64,000 bases of DNA from assembly GCF_032678705.1 (NCBI RefSeq), contig NZ_JAVTSS010000002.1:1674001-1738000 (forward strand), given 5' to 3'. Shown here piece by piece: positions 18,385-28,900 of the stretch. A program made the position numbers and the translations under genes. Each line of letters starts with the position of its first letter. Position 1 is the stretch's first letter. The stretch is from Pedobacter frigiditerrae (lineage in GTDB: Bacteria; Bacteroidota; Bacteroidia; Sphingobacteriales; Sphingobacteriaceae). The notes beneath the pieces are model-generated. The model was given only the letters and a program-made list of their open reading frames with translations, was not told the DNA's origin and did not search any database.

Positions 18385-20001
18385 ATGATAAAGAGTTTCT
18401 TTTTTGGTTGTATGTTTCTTCTAGTTTTTGCGAACTTATCCAATGCACAAACCTATTTAAAACAACAAGGGACGGTTAAGCAGTTATTCGTTAAAGACAA
18501 ACCTTATTTAATTTTAGGTGGAGAATTGGGTAATTCAAGTGCTTCTGATAATGAGTATATGAAAAACATTTGGCCAAAAATGACGGCAATGAATGTAAAT
18601 ACCATTCTTGCTCCCGTATATTGGGATTTGATAGAGCCAGAAGAGGGAAAGTTAAACTTTACATTAGTTGATAGCTTAATCGCAAATGCAAAGAGGAATG
18701 ATATAAAACTTGTGTTTTTATGGTTTGGCGTTTGGAAAAACAGCATGTCATGTTATGCGCCATATTGGGTTAAAAAAGACCAACAAAGATTTCAAAGAGC
18801 AACGGATAAAAATGGTATTGGTCAAGAAATACTTAGCCCTTTTTACGAGAATAATCTCAATGCAGATGTTAAAGTTTTCAAGGAATTAATGAAACACATT
18901 AAAACAGTTGACAGTAAAGACCAAACTGTGGTAATGATTCAGGTAGAAAATGAAATTGGAATGTTGCCAGAAGCTAGAGACCACAGCCCTTTGGCAACAG
19001 CGGCATTTAAAAAGCCAATTCCAGCGGCATTTTTTAATTACTTAAAAAAGAATAAAGATAGCTTAATGCCAGAATTTAAAGCGGTTTGGGAAAGGAATGG
19101 TTTTAAAACTGCTGGTAATTGGGAAGAAGTTTTTGGTAAAAGTTTGGCAACTGATGAAATTTTTATGGCTTGGTATTATGCCGATTTCATTAACAAATTA
19201 ACGGATGCTGGAAAGTCTGAATATAATTTACCGATGTTTTTAAATACTGCCTTAAACTATAAAAAAGAAGCTAAGCCAGGCGAATATCCAAGTGCAGGAC
19301 CATTGCCTCATGTAATGGATGTTTGGAAATCGGCAGCGCCAAGAATAGATTTATTATCGCCCGACTTTTATAATCCAGATTTTAAGTATTGGAATGATTT
19401 ATATGTGAGAGGAGGAAATACACTCTTCATCCCAGAAATTCGTTTCGAACAAGGAGTTGGAGGAAAGGCGTTTTATGCAATAGGGCATCATAGCGCTATG
19501 GGATTTTCGCCTTTTTCTATAGAAAATGGTTCAAAAGAAGAGACTGCTGAAGTAACAGCGACTTATAAATTACTGGATCAATTAAAACCTATTGTTCTTC
19601 AGCATCAAGGTAAGGGAACAATTAATGGGGTTTTATTTGATAAAATAGATGCCAAAAAAGAAATCAAAATGGGCGATTATATTTTAACTTTCTCTCACGA
19701 CTTAAGTTTAGGTTGGTCGGCAAAAGCAAAAGACGAAAAATGGCCAATTACAGGTGCATTGGTTATTCAGCTTGCTGCGGATGAATTTATTGTAGCTGGA
19801 ACAGGAGTTGTAGTCACTTTTAAACCAATAGCAACCAACACACGGGCTGGAATTGGATACATTGACGAAGGTGTTTTTAAGGATGGTATATTTGTTCCAG
19901 GTTTAAGAATGAATGGCGACCAAAGTCATCAGGGTAGGCATTTAAGAATTCCAGAGGGAGATTATAGCATCCAAAAAATCAAGTTATATACTTACAAATA
20001 A
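18385..20001 (+). CDS. GH35-like glycosidase with DUF5597-type C-terminus
   Basis: A 538-residue exported enzyme. The start is the ATG at 18385, which opens a signal peptide (MIKSFFFGCMFLLVFANLSNA); the upstream TTG only adds five residues. A TIM barrel of the GH35/GH42 type is seen: FLILGGELGNSSAS-like opening, ILAPVYWDLIEPEEG, LVFLWFGVWKN, proton donor Glu190 in QVENEIGM and nucleophile Glu351 in FIPEIRF. The C-terminal 130 residues match the DUF5597 kind of tail. Family members are often called beta-galactosidases, but the xylan setting suggests trimming of galactose or another side chain. Substrate unproven. Confidence 0.82.
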   Translation: MIKSFFFGCMFLLVFANLSNAQTYLKQQGTVKQLFVKDKPYLILGGELGNSSASDNEYMKNIWPKMTAMNVNTILAPVYWDLIEPEEGKLNFTLVDSLIANAKRNDIKLVFLWFGVWKNSMSCYAPYWVKKDQQRFQRATDKNGIGQEILSPFYENNLNADVKVFKELMKHIKTVDSKDQTVVMIQVENEIGMLPEARDHSPLATAAFKKPIPAAFFNYLKKNKDSLMPEFKAVWERNGFKTAGNWEEVFGKSLATDEIFMAWYYADFINKLTDAGKSEYNLPMFLNTALNYKKEAKPGEYPSAGPLPHVMDVWKSAAPRIDLLSPDFYNPDFKYWNDLYVRGGNTLFIPEIRFEQGVGGKAFYAIGHHSAMGFSPFSIENGSKEETAEVTATYKLLDQLKPIVLQHQGKGTINGVLFDKIDAKKEIKMGDYILTFSHDLSLGWSAKAKDEKWPITGALVIQLAADEFIVAGTGVVVTFKPIATNTRAGIGYIDEGVFKDGIFVPGLRMNGDQSHQGRHLRIPEGDYSIQKIKLYTYK

Positions 20002-20010
20002 TTAATTCTA

Positions 20011-21930
20011 ATGAGGAAGATATCATTATATGTCATTTTAATTTTAGCAAGTCTAAGCAGCTCTGCCCAAATAAAATTGCCTAGGTTAATTAGCGATGGA
20101 ATGGTTTTGCAAAGGTCAATTCCGATTAAGTTATGGGGTTGGGCTACTCCAAATGAAAGCGTTAAGCTGAATTTTAATAAAGCAGAATATACTGCTAAAG
20201 CCAATGAAAAAGGCGAATGGCAAATAAAATTGCCTGCTCAAAAAGCTGGTGGACCTTACCAAATGGTTTTTACGGCAAGCAACAAAATTATACTTAAGGA
20301 TATTCTATTTGGTGATGTTTGGGTGTGTAGTGGACAATCAAATATGGAATTGCCAATGAGTAGATTGAGTGATAAATACCCAGATGTAATTGCAAATGCC
20401 AATAACAATCAGATTAGACAGTTTCAAGTTCCTGATGAATTTGATTTTAAGCAGGAACGCAAAGATTTTTCAAATGGTTCATGGGTAAGTGCTAGTCCTA
20501 AAAATGTATTAGATTTTTCTGGTGTAGCTTACTTTTTTGCTTTAGAGATCTATAAGAGAAATCATATCCCCATTGGTTTCATCAACAGCGCTTTAGGAGG
20601 TTCTCCAGCACAAGATTGGATAAGCGAAAGTGCCATTAAAAAATTTCCTGGCTACTATGAAGAGCTACAAAAATTTAAAGATGATAATTTAATTAAAAAC
20701 ATTGAAAAAGCAGACCAGCAAGCATCAATTAACTGGTATAAAAAGCTAAATGCCGCTGATGAAGGTTTAATTAATAACTGGAAAAAAACAGATGCTAAAG
20801 GATGGGCGGAAATGAATATTCCTGGTTATTGGGCCGATGGTGCTTTAGGTTTTGTAAACGGAGTGGTGTGGTTTAAAAAAGATATCAATGTCACTAAAGA
20901 TATGGTTGGTAAACCAGCCAAATTAATGTTAGGCAGAATTATAGATGCAGATTCAGTTTTCATTAATGGACAATTTGCAGGCACAACAAGCTATCAATAT
21001 CCACCAAGGAGGTATGTTTTGCCGAGCAATCTTTTAAAAGAAGGAAAAAACACAATAGTGGTAAGGGTAGTAAGTAATTCTGGCAAGGGAGGTTTTGCCC
21101 CAGATAAACCTTATGAGTTAATTGTTGGCGATGAAACAATTGATTTAAAAGGAGCGTGGAATTATAAGCTAGGTGCCAAGATGGAACCGACTCCTTCTCA
21201 AACTTTTGTAAGATGGAAACCTGTTGGTTTGTATAATGCAATGATCAGTCCGCTAACCAATTATGCCATCAAAGGTGCTTTATGGTATCAAGGAGAAGCG
21301 AATACGAATAAAGCAGAAGAGTATAAAAGTTTAATGCAAACTTTAATCGAAGACTGGAGAAGTAAATGGAATCAAGGTAATTTCCCATTTTTATATGTGC
21401 AATTGCCAGGTTTTATGGAAACTAAAACAACGCCTACAGAAAGTAGTTGGGCTAAGTTAAGGCAACAGCAACTAGACTTATTAACTGTGCCTAATACAGC
21501 TATGGCAGTTGCCATTGATTTAGGCGAATGGAATGATATTCACCCGTTAAACAAACAAGATGTAGGAAAACGTTTGGCTTTACAAGCCCAGCATTTAGTT
21601 TATGGAGATACTAAAAGTGTAAATTCTGGACCAATGTTTAAGGAAGCCAAGCTGAATAAAAATAAAATTACCATCAGCTTTAATAACGTTGGTGGCGGTT
21701 TAATCGCAAAAGGAGCAAAAGAGTTAAAATACTTCGCGGTTGCTGGGGCAGACAAAAAATATTACTGGGCAAATGCTCAAATTATTAACAATAAAGTTGT
21801 GGTGTGGAGCAAGGAAGTGCAAAATCCAGTTTCTGTTCGTTATGCTTGGGCAGATAATCCAGAAGGTGCTAATTTGTACAATAAAGCAAACTTGCCAGCC
21901 TCGCCATTTGAAGCAAAGGTTGGATTGTAA
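20011..21930 (+). CDS. Sialate O-acetylesterase-like esterase, probable acetyl-xylan esterase
   Basis: A 639-residue exported esterase with a signal peptide (to Gln20). It has the SGNH-type blocks of the SASA family: the Ser110 nucleophile in VWVCSGQSNMELPMS, LWYQGEANTNKAEEY, and the Asp509/His511 pair in WNDIHPLNKQDVGKR. Residues about 255-400 form an inserted beta-sandwich domain (WFKKDINVTKDMVGKPA, NTIVVRVVSNSG) resembling a galactose-binding-like fold. In this operon it most likely removes acetyl groups from xylan or its oligomers rather than from sialic acid. It starts 9 bp after the GH35-like gene and ends the operon. Confidence 0.87.
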   Translation: MRKISLYVILILASLSSSAQIKLPRLISDGMVLQRSIPIKLWGWATPNESVKLNFNKAEYTAKANEKGEWQIKLPAQKAGGPYQMVFTASNKIILKDILFGDVWVCSGQSNMELPMSRLSDKYPDVIANANNNQIRQFQVPDEFDFKQERKDFSNGSWVSASPKNVLDFSGVAYFFALEIYKRNHIPIGFINSALGGSPAQDWISESAIKKFPGYYEELQKFKDDNLIKNIEKADQQASINWYKKLNAADEGLINNWKKTDAKGWAEMNIPGYWADGALGFVNGVVWFKKDINVTKDMVGKPAKLMLGRIIDADSVFINGQFAGTTSYQYPPRRYVLPSNLLKEGKNTIVVRVVSNSGKGGFAPDKPYELIVGDETIDLKGAWNYKLGAKMEPTPSQTFVRWKPVGLYNAMISPLTNYAIKGALWYQGEANTNKAEEYKSLMQTLIEDWRSKWNQGNFPFLYVQLPGFMETKTTPTESSWAKLRQQQLDLLTVPNTAMAVAIDLGEWNDIHPLNKQDVGKRLALQAQHLVYGDTKSVNSGPMFKEAKLNKNKITISFNNVGGGLIAKGAKELKYFAVAGADKKYYWANAQIINNKVVVWSKEVQNPVSVRYAWADNPEGANLYNKANLPASPFEAKVGL

Positions 21931-21943
21931 AATCTAATCGCCA

Positions 21944-22042
21944 CGTCATTGCGAGGATCGATTCTTCATCGTCCGAAGCAATCTCATTCATAGACTGGTT
22001 AATGTGAATCTCTTTGAGATTGCCTCATTCCTCGCAATGACG
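21944..22042. repeat. Dispersed stem-loop repeat (CGTCATTGCGAGGA type)
   Basis: CGTCATTGCGAGGA at the left end pairs with TCCTCGCAATGACG at the right end, and inner segments pair further (GAAGCAATCTC with GAGATTGCCTC). It directly follows the esterase stop and probably folds as a long RNA hairpin at the end of that operon. Confidence 0.75.
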
Positions 22043-22123
22043 AATCTGTGCTCTAGCATAATTTCATTGAGATTAATTTGAAAACGAATGCCAGTAATCC
22101 TTGGCTAATGTTGTCCTGCTATA

Positions 22124-22157
22124 CGCTACTCCCGAAGAAAAATCGGGATTCGCTACT
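22124..22157. repeat. Small palindrome TCCCGA-TCGGGA with 7-bp flanking direct repeats
   Basis: A 6-bp stem (TCCCGA 22130-22135, TCGGGA 22143-22148) is bounded by two copies of CGCTACT (22124-22130 and 22151-22157). The layout resembles a tiny insertion with a target duplication. A related palindrome, CCCGAAGAAGTCGGG, is inside the repeat at 41536-41582. Confidence 0.6.
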
Positions 22158-22400
22158 ATCAGGTTTATTTAACAAAGGTGGTGGTGCTTGGCTGGGTTTG
22201 CAACATGCAACCTTAAATAGCTGTATGGCCTAATTTTAATAAACCTTATTGCAGCGAGCACGAACCCAATCTCTTCATTGGGTGAAGTAAAGCGGAAAGA
22301 AGGGCAGAACCCATCCTATTATTTGCTGAACTTGCTTTTCAAATTATTTCTAAAGAACTCTTTTTAACCTCGATTGCTTAGCGATTTGAGCATAAAAAAA

Positions 22401-22425
22401 GCGGCAAGTTATAAAAACCTGCCGC
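22401..22425 (-). terminator. Terminator of the SusC-SusD-GH10 operon
   Basis: GCGGCAAGTT pairs with AACCTGCCGC (one mismatch). On the minus strand it is followed by TTTTTTTATG. It begins 22 bp after the GH10 stop. Confidence 0.8.
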
Positions 22426-22447
22426 CATAAAACCAAATTTATCTTAA

Positions 22448-24112
22448 TTAATTGCCTTTTAATCCTTGTAAAATTCCAGCGAATGCTGGTTTTTTAACAT
22501 AGTTTTTATCGAACAATAAAGGTGCATCATTTTTGCCTAAGCTTGTGCTGATCCAGCTATCTGAATCGCTAACGCCCCATACTAAAACACCACCTCTTTG
22601 TGCTGTGGGAACGTGTTTTATGTAAGATTGAATTACATATTTATACATTGCAGCTTGTAGGTTTTGTAAGGCCATTGAAGCACCAACATCGCCCACTTTT
22701 TCAGAAGGATTTAACCTTACATCTAATTCAGAAATTCTAACTTTTAATCCTGTTGCAGCTAATTTAATAAACATTTGGTCTATTGAATTATAAGAGGTGT
22801 TGATGTTGCAATGCATCTGTGTTCCTACTCCAGTAATACCAGTGTTTGCCGCTTTTAACTCATTAGCTAAGGTTACAAAAGCATCTAGTTTTGCAGTGCT
22901 CGATTCCAAGTTGTAATCGTTCATGTACAAATCTGCAGTCGCGTCTGATGCTCTTGCATAGGTAAAAGCTTTTGCGGCATAATCCCTACCTAAGTAGTTT
23001 TGCCAAACAAATACATCTGTTCTGCCTGAAGGTGTTGGCGTATTAACATTATTTCTAATTTCGCCACCATCAGTAAATGGTTCATTGATCACATCCCAAG
23101 CAGTAATTTTACCAGCATATCGTGCTACAACAGTTTGTATGTGTTTTTTCATTGCATTGTCAACAATAGCAACTAAGGCTGGACCTGTTGGTGGCGGTAC
23201 AATTGAAGCGTCAGCAACTACAATGTCATCAAAATAATAGGTGTTTGCTTTTGCTCCAAGGTCTAGAAGGATTCTAGTTTGTGCGTCTTTTGCTGCAAAT
23301 GTAAATTCCTTCATTGTATATGCGGTACTTACATCCTGATTACCTTGATAGGAAGCATTTGCTCCTGCGCTATTCTGGGTAGAAAATCTAATTGCTGCAC
23401 TACCTGGTGTCGATGCCTTAACCCAATAAGTTATTTTATAGTTTTTACCTACTTCAGTTGGAAATAATACGCTGGCAAGCTGCACCCTCCATTCGCCACC
23501 AGGATTGTCTGTTGCCACTGTAACTTTTAGTGCTCTAGCGCCTGTGCGTGCATCAGCAGCTGCGCCAGCTGTAAATGATGCGGCACCATTAAATGTAGCC
23601 CAGTTTGTAAAAGCATTTCCTGTGCCGTCTTCAAAGCCAGGGTTTCCGTTTACTGAGCCCGATTGTAGAAGATTTGTAGGGCCTGTTGGATTGCCTGTAG
23701 CTCCAATTAAGGTGTTATAATAGGTGGCTCTTTGTTGCGTGTGCCAAACTAAAGTATGTCCGAAAACTTTTATACCTGCATTAGTTGCAAGGCTATAGAA
23801 ATTATCGGCTGTTGTGAAATCGTAAGTTCCATCTGTTTTTACCAAGGAGCTGTTTTTAAGTTCGTTACCAAATGTAACCCATGCAGCTTCTCTTTTAACG
23901 ATAGACCAATATTTACCGTTACTGGTAGTTGATAGTGGGTACTCTACAGCCAAACCGATAGGGAAAGAAGCCGAACCTTTTAATGTACCTATGCTATCTG
24001 TAAATTGAGCCTCAGCTAAGCTATCTGCACCGTTATATATTTCTTTTTTACAAGAATACATTCCTGTTACTGCAAGTAACAATAAGCCAGGAATAATTAA
24101 TTTATGTTTCAT
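22448..24112 (-). CDS. GH10 endo-xylanase lipoprotein with inserted CBM
   Basis: A 554-residue lipoprotein (lipid Cys21) that cleaves the xylan backbone, probably at the cell surface. The GH10 barrel is split: HTLVWHTQQ (about 119-127) lies before, and HIQTVVARYAGKITAWDVINEP after, an insert of about 155 residues (148-303). The insert looks like a CBM4/9/22-type beta-sandwich (NPGFEDGTGNAFTNWATFNG, GKNYKITYWVKAS, YYFDDIVV). Catalytic residues are present: acid/base Glu344 in DVINEPF and nucleophile Glu462 in VRISELDVRL. This split layout is known in xylanases of gut Bacteroidota such as Prevotella Xyn10C. Last gene of the SusCD operon, 22 bp after SusD. Confidence 0.92.
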   Translation of the reverse strand: MKHKLIIPGLLLLAVTGMYSCKKEIYNGADSLAEAQFTDSIGTLKGSASFPIGLAVEYPLSTTSNGKYWSIVKREAAWVTFGNELKNSSLVKTDGTYDFTTADNFYSLATNAGIKVFGHTLVWHTQQRATYYNTLIGATGNPTGPTNLLQSGSVNGNPGFEDGTGNAFTNWATFNGAASFTAGAAADARTGARALKVTVATDNPGGEWRVQLASVLFPTEVGKNYKITYWVKASTPGSAAIRFSTQNSAGANASYQGNQDVSTAYTMKEFTFAAKDAQTRILLDLGAKANTYYFDDIVVADASIVPPPTGPALVAIVDNAMKKHIQTVVARYAGKITAWDVINEPFTDGGEIRNNVNTPTPSGRTDVFVWQNYLGRDYAAKAFTYARASDATADLYMNDYNLESSTAKLDAFVTLANELKAANTGITGVGTQMHCNINTSYNSIDQMFIKLAATGLKVRISELDVRLNPSEKVGDVGASMALQNLQAAMYKYVIQSYIKHVPTAQRGGVLVWGVSDSDSWISTSLGKNDAPLLFDKNYVKKPAFAGILQGLKGN

Positions 24113-24134
24113 TTTTAATTTCTTTAATTATAGA

Positions 24135-25943
24135 TTAATAATAACCTGGATTTTGATATTTGTTTCTGTTAGGGTCGCCAGCAGGATCTACTACAGCTTG
24201 AATTTGGGCCTGAGGGATAGGTCTTAAATTATGAAAATCCTTAACATTAGGCGCTCCATCAGGATTATAGAGTTTTACTCTCTCAACCAATTTTTTACGA
24301 ACTGCTAAATCTGCCCATCTTAAACTTTCTCCACAAAGCTCTCTTGAACGTTCATCTAAGATAAAATCTAAGTTAATGTCTGATACACTGATACGCATTA
24401 ATGCTTTTCTTGCGGCTAGGTCTGTAGCATTAAGTCCTGAACGGAAAGCAGCTCTTTCTCTCAAAGTATTGATCAATGGCACAGCATCTGCTGGACGACC
24501 ATCTTGTAAAGCTGCTTCTGCTGCCATCAAATAAACCTCAGATAATTTAGCTACAATAAATGGTCTTCCTGACGCATCTTGGAAAGTATTTCTGATGCTA
24601 TCATTATATTTCTTTAAGCTAGGGTAAATCTGGTTTGTTTTATTTTGGTTAGACCAATATTCTGATGGGCCGATTACTTTGTATTTTTTGCCAGCAGCCT
24701 TTAATTGAGCAGCTCTTGCATCAGTTGGTGCTAAATAAATAGCTGTGTCGCCAAGTGCAACGCCTACTCCAGCTAACCTTGTTTTAAAAGTTTCTAAATC
24801 TGCACCTGTGCGTAAGGTAGCTACTGTCCATAATGTTCTAAAGCTTCCATCATATCTAGCATCATTTATTTTGTCGGCAAATACTTTATTGAAAACATAA
24901 GGTGTTGGTGCTAATTGTCTTAATGGGCGGTTATATTGGAATGGCCTGTCATCAATTAATGAAACGCCACCTACTGTAGCTGAATTTTGGTAATTACAAG
25001 TAAACAAGTTAGCAGCAATGTTTGCCTTATTAGCAAATTCTGTATCTGGATTAGGAACTTCATTGTTTGCATTATTTAAAGGTAAACGCTCTACAGAATA
25101 TAAAATTTCTTGGTTATAATCATTTCCTTGTTTATGGATCAAGCTATAATCTTGCAATAAATCTGTTCCGTATTTTGCCTTATTGTTGATCAATTCCATC
25201 GCGGTTTTGTAGGCGTTATTAAAATCCGTAGATTCTTTAGCATCAGAGTAACCACGATATAAATAAATTTTTGCTAACAAATGTAATGCAGCTGATTGAG
25301 AAAGTTTAAATGCGTTTGTTGGTCTTGTAACTGGTAGATTTTGACTTGCAAAAATCAAATCGTTAATCATGGCTTGATAGTTCTTTTTCAATATGTCATT
25401 GAATGGAAGACGATTGAAGCCAAAGTACGCAACATCGGTAAATACCAAATCTCCAGATCCTAAATCTAAAGGTACGGCACCAAATTGTTCTACTAATAAC
25501 ATGTAGTAGTGTGCCCTTAGGTATCTAGCTTCACCCATGATTGCATTTCTTGCAGCATCGCTCATCTTAACTTCTGGAGCGAATTTTAAAATGGCATTAC
25601 AAAGGTTGATGTTAGAATAATTCCTATTCCAAGGTGTTAATATTGACCCATTGGTAGGAGGGATTTGATAGGTTCCCAGTTCTAAGGTTTGTCCTGAGTT
25701 ACCTTGATCACCAAAAGTAAATTCATCAGTTCCCATATTAGCCAATAGCACAGCTCCAATGGGACCGTAATCATACCTCATACCAGAGTATGCAGAATTA
25801 ATTGCGGCTTGTATTCCGTCTGCTGTTTTAAAATAATCCGTTGTAAAAGCTGTATATGGTTGCTCTTCTAAGGCTTTCTTGCAACTTCCAAGCATGATTA
25901 ATGCTGAAAGTACCATTGCTTTGATAAAATATCTTGTTTTCAT
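24135..25943 (-). CDS. SusD-like glycan-binding lipoprotein (xylan locus)
   Basis: A 602-residue RagB/SusD family lipoprotein (lipid Cys near residue 21 in LGSCKK). N-terminal features include QPYTAFTTDYFKTADGIQAAINSAYSGMR and YLRAHYYMLLVEQFGAVPL, the usual TPR-like helices; the C-terminal part has LSEVYLMAAEAALQDGRPADAVPLINTLRERA and ERSRELCGESLRWADL, which are diagnostic. It should sit on the outer surface over the SusC pore and bind xylo-oligosaccharides. It lies 24 bp after susC. Confidence 0.93.
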   Translation of the reverse strand: MKTRYFIKAMVLSALIMLGSCKKALEEQPYTAFTTDYFKTADGIQAAINSAYSGMRYDYGPIGAVLLANMGTDEFTFGDQGNSGQTLELGTYQIPPTNGSILTPWNRNYSNINLCNAILKFAPEVKMSDAARNAIMGEARYLRAHYYMLLVEQFGAVPLDLGSGDLVFTDVAYFGFNRLPFNDILKKNYQAMINDLIFASQNLPVTRPTNAFKLSQSAALHLLAKIYLYRGYSDAKESTDFNNAYKTAMELINNKAKYGTDLLQDYSLIHKQGNDYNQEILYSVERLPLNNANNEVPNPDTEFANKANIAANLFTCNYQNSATVGGVSLIDDRPFQYNRPLRQLAPTPYVFNKVFADKINDARYDGSFRTLWTVATLRTGADLETFKTRLAGVGVALGDTAIYLAPTDARAAQLKAAGKKYKVIGPSEYWSNQNKTNQIYPSLKKYNDSIRNTFQDASGRPFIVAKLSEVYLMAAEAALQDGRPADAVPLINTLRERAAFRSGLNATDLAARKALMRISVSDINLDFILDERSRELCGESLRWADLAVRKKLVERVKLYNPDGAPNVKDFHNLRPIPQAQIQAVVDPAGDPNRNKYQNPGYY

Positions 25944-25967
25944 TTTCTTAAAATTAAATTCTAGCGA

Positions 25968-28900
25968 TTAAAAAGTAACATTTAAACCGGCAAGGAAAGA
26001 TCTTATTGGTGGCGTTGTTGCCCCAATGGTAAGTGCTCTTGAAGAAATATTCCCTGGATTTTGAACCCCTTGATTTCCTGTTCCAGTTGGTTCTGGGTCC
26101 AGGCCGCCTGCTTTTACGTAAGGTGAATAGAGAATGAAAGGGTTTTGTGCAGTTACATAGATTTTAAGTTTTTGCGCACCTAATTTTTTAGCAAGTTTGC
26201 TATCAAATGAGTACCCTACGTTGATACTTCTTACCTTTACAAAACTTGCGTCATAATAACCAAGTGTAGTAGCTGCATCGCTAGTTAATGGTGAACTTAA
26301 TAAACCACCAGCAACATTTGGCGAAGGGAATGCGTTTGTTGGGTTTGTTGGTGTCCAATAATCAACAGCTAACTGGTTTCTTCTGCCATCATTGATAGTT
26401 AAATATCCTGCTAATGGTTGGTGAACTTGACTTATCAGTGTTCCTCCAAAACGAGCATATAAAACAAAAGATAAATCAAAGCCCTTATAGCTAAAACGGT
26501 TAGTCATACCACCTTGAATATCTGCTTGTCCGTTACCAATTACATATTTATCATCGACTGTTAATTTTCCGTCACCATTGTGGTCTTCTAATTTTAATTG
26601 TCCAGGAACAAAGCCATATTTTGCAGCCTCTGCAGCCTCGCTTGTTTGCCAAATGCCTAGTTTTTTATAGTCATAGATTGCCGTTAAAGGTTGACCAACA
26701 AATAGCTGAGCATTAATAACTTGTGTTGTGCTTTGGTTTAAAGCCACTAATTTATTTCTATTAAATGAAAAGTTTAAATCGGTGCTCCAAGAGAAACCTC
26801 CATCTGTTTTAATATTCTGGCTTGATAATGCTACCTCTAAACCTTTATTGGTAATATTGCCAATGTTGGTTAAGTAATTTTCTGATATACCAGAGGTTGG
26901 AGGCAATGGAATTCCATATAGCAATTTATCTGTTTTAGCAGTGTACCAATCAATGCTACCCGTAATGCGATTGTTAAGAATTCCAAAATCTAATCCAATG
27001 TTTGTTGTTTTAGTATATTCCCAATCTAATTTTGGATCAACAATTCTATTTACGTAGTAACCAGTTTGTGAGATATTTCCATAATTGTAACGTACGCCGT
27101 TAGAGGCTACGCCACCTAAAGTACTATAAGCATCAATTGATTGATTTGCTGTAACACCATAACCTGCTCTTAATTTTAAATTTGAGAAAACTTTTACCTC
27201 TTTCATGAACTCTTCATTGGTAATGCTCCATCCTGCGGAAACAGCTGGATATTGTTTCCATTTGTTACCAGCACCTAAACGAGATGAACCATCCCTACGT
27301 CCAGTTAGCGTAATCATGTATTTGTCATTGTAGACATAATTAGCTCTTAACATCATGGAGATTAGCGTAGAGGAAGCTTCACTTCCACCTAAGACAGCAG
27401 CAGGCTCTACAGCAGATAGGCCTAAGTTATAGAATTGAACAAAATCTGCAGTAATTGCTTCCTTGCTTACCGATGTATTGTGGAATTGTTCTTCTTCTAT
27501 GCCAAATAACGCAGTTACAGATACACGGTGTTTTTGTGCAAATGTTTTATCATAAGTAATTAGATTGTCAATAGAATATTTTGTTCCAATTCCATTATTA
27601 ACAGCGGCAATATTACTCATTCCTGGTCTAAAATAACTGTCGGTACCTCTAAACTGATTGCCTTCTTGTTGGTTAAAATCTAAACCAGCATTTAAGCGAT
27701 ATTTTAAGCCATCATAAATGTTTACCTCTCCAAAAAAGCTGGTAAAGGTTCTAAATCTTCTAACTCTATCAACCCATTGATTGTCATTGGTTAAAAGCAT
27801 TAAAGGGTTGTAGGTTGTGTTTTGATCATCCAGGTTTCCTGCAGGTTTTTTATTTACGCTACCATCTAGATTATAAGGTGATGATAGAGGGCTTAATGTT
27901 AGCAATGGGAATACATTCAGGCCAAATTGTGAGCCATTTGTTATACTGTAGTTCGATAAGTTATTAAATCCAATTTTAACACGTTTTCCAATTTTGAAAT
28001 CGCCAGTTGCCTTAAATGATGCACGAGCGAAGTTTTGACTTGGCAAAACAGATGTTTGTTTAAAATATCCACCTCCAACAGAAAATTGGCTTTGTTCGCT
28101 ACCTCCCGAAATGCTTAAATTATTATCGGTGATTAAACCATCTTTATACATCAAATCCTGCCAATCGGTATTTCTACCTGCGGTAATTCCTTGCTTTTCA
28201 TCAGCCAAGTAATCTTGTGTGTAAATAGAATAGTCACGCAAAGCCCTATATTGATTAGCGTCGTACACATTATACTTATCTGTAATTTTAGTTACACCAT
28301 AATAAGAGTTAAAAGAAACTCTGGTGTCGCCTGCTACGCCACGTTTTGTGGTAATTAAAATTACACCGTTTGCGCCACGAGATCCATAAATTGCAGTTGC
28401 AGATGCGTCTTTTAGCACATCTAAACTGGCAATGTCATCTGGGTTGATGTCATTTAATGTTCCATTGTAAGGTATATTGTCGACAACAAATAAAGGATTG
28501 TTGGAAGCATTGATAGAGCGTTCGCCACGAATTCTGATTTGTGCGCCTGCTCCTGGAGCGGTACCAACAGATTGAACTTCTACCCCTGCTAATCTTCCTT
28601 GTAATGCTTGTTGAATGTTTGCTACTGGAACTTCCTTAATAGCTGCCCCGCTCATCGAGACAATAGATCCAGTTACATCTCGGCGTTTTTGAGTTCCGTA
28701 TCCAATAACAACGATCTCATTTAAATTCTTCGAGTCGGGTGTTAAGGTAACATTGTAACTGGTTACGCCACTCTTAATTTCAATTTCTTGAGCTGGATAG
28801 CCAATGTAAGAAATAATTAATGTTTTTTCATCTGGATTTGCACTGATGGTAAAATCGCCATTGGCGTCAGTTACCGTCGCTTTTCCAGAAAGTTTAAGTT

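Larger units (their letters stand above)
21931..22447. other. Convergent spacer rich in repeats
   Basis: About 520 bases between the ends of the two xylan operons, with no gene I can support. It holds a long stem-loop (21944-22042), a small palindrome flanked by direct repeats (22124-22157) and the terminator at 22401. The rest (22160-22390) is unrecognised and has no long reading frame. Confidence 0.5.
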
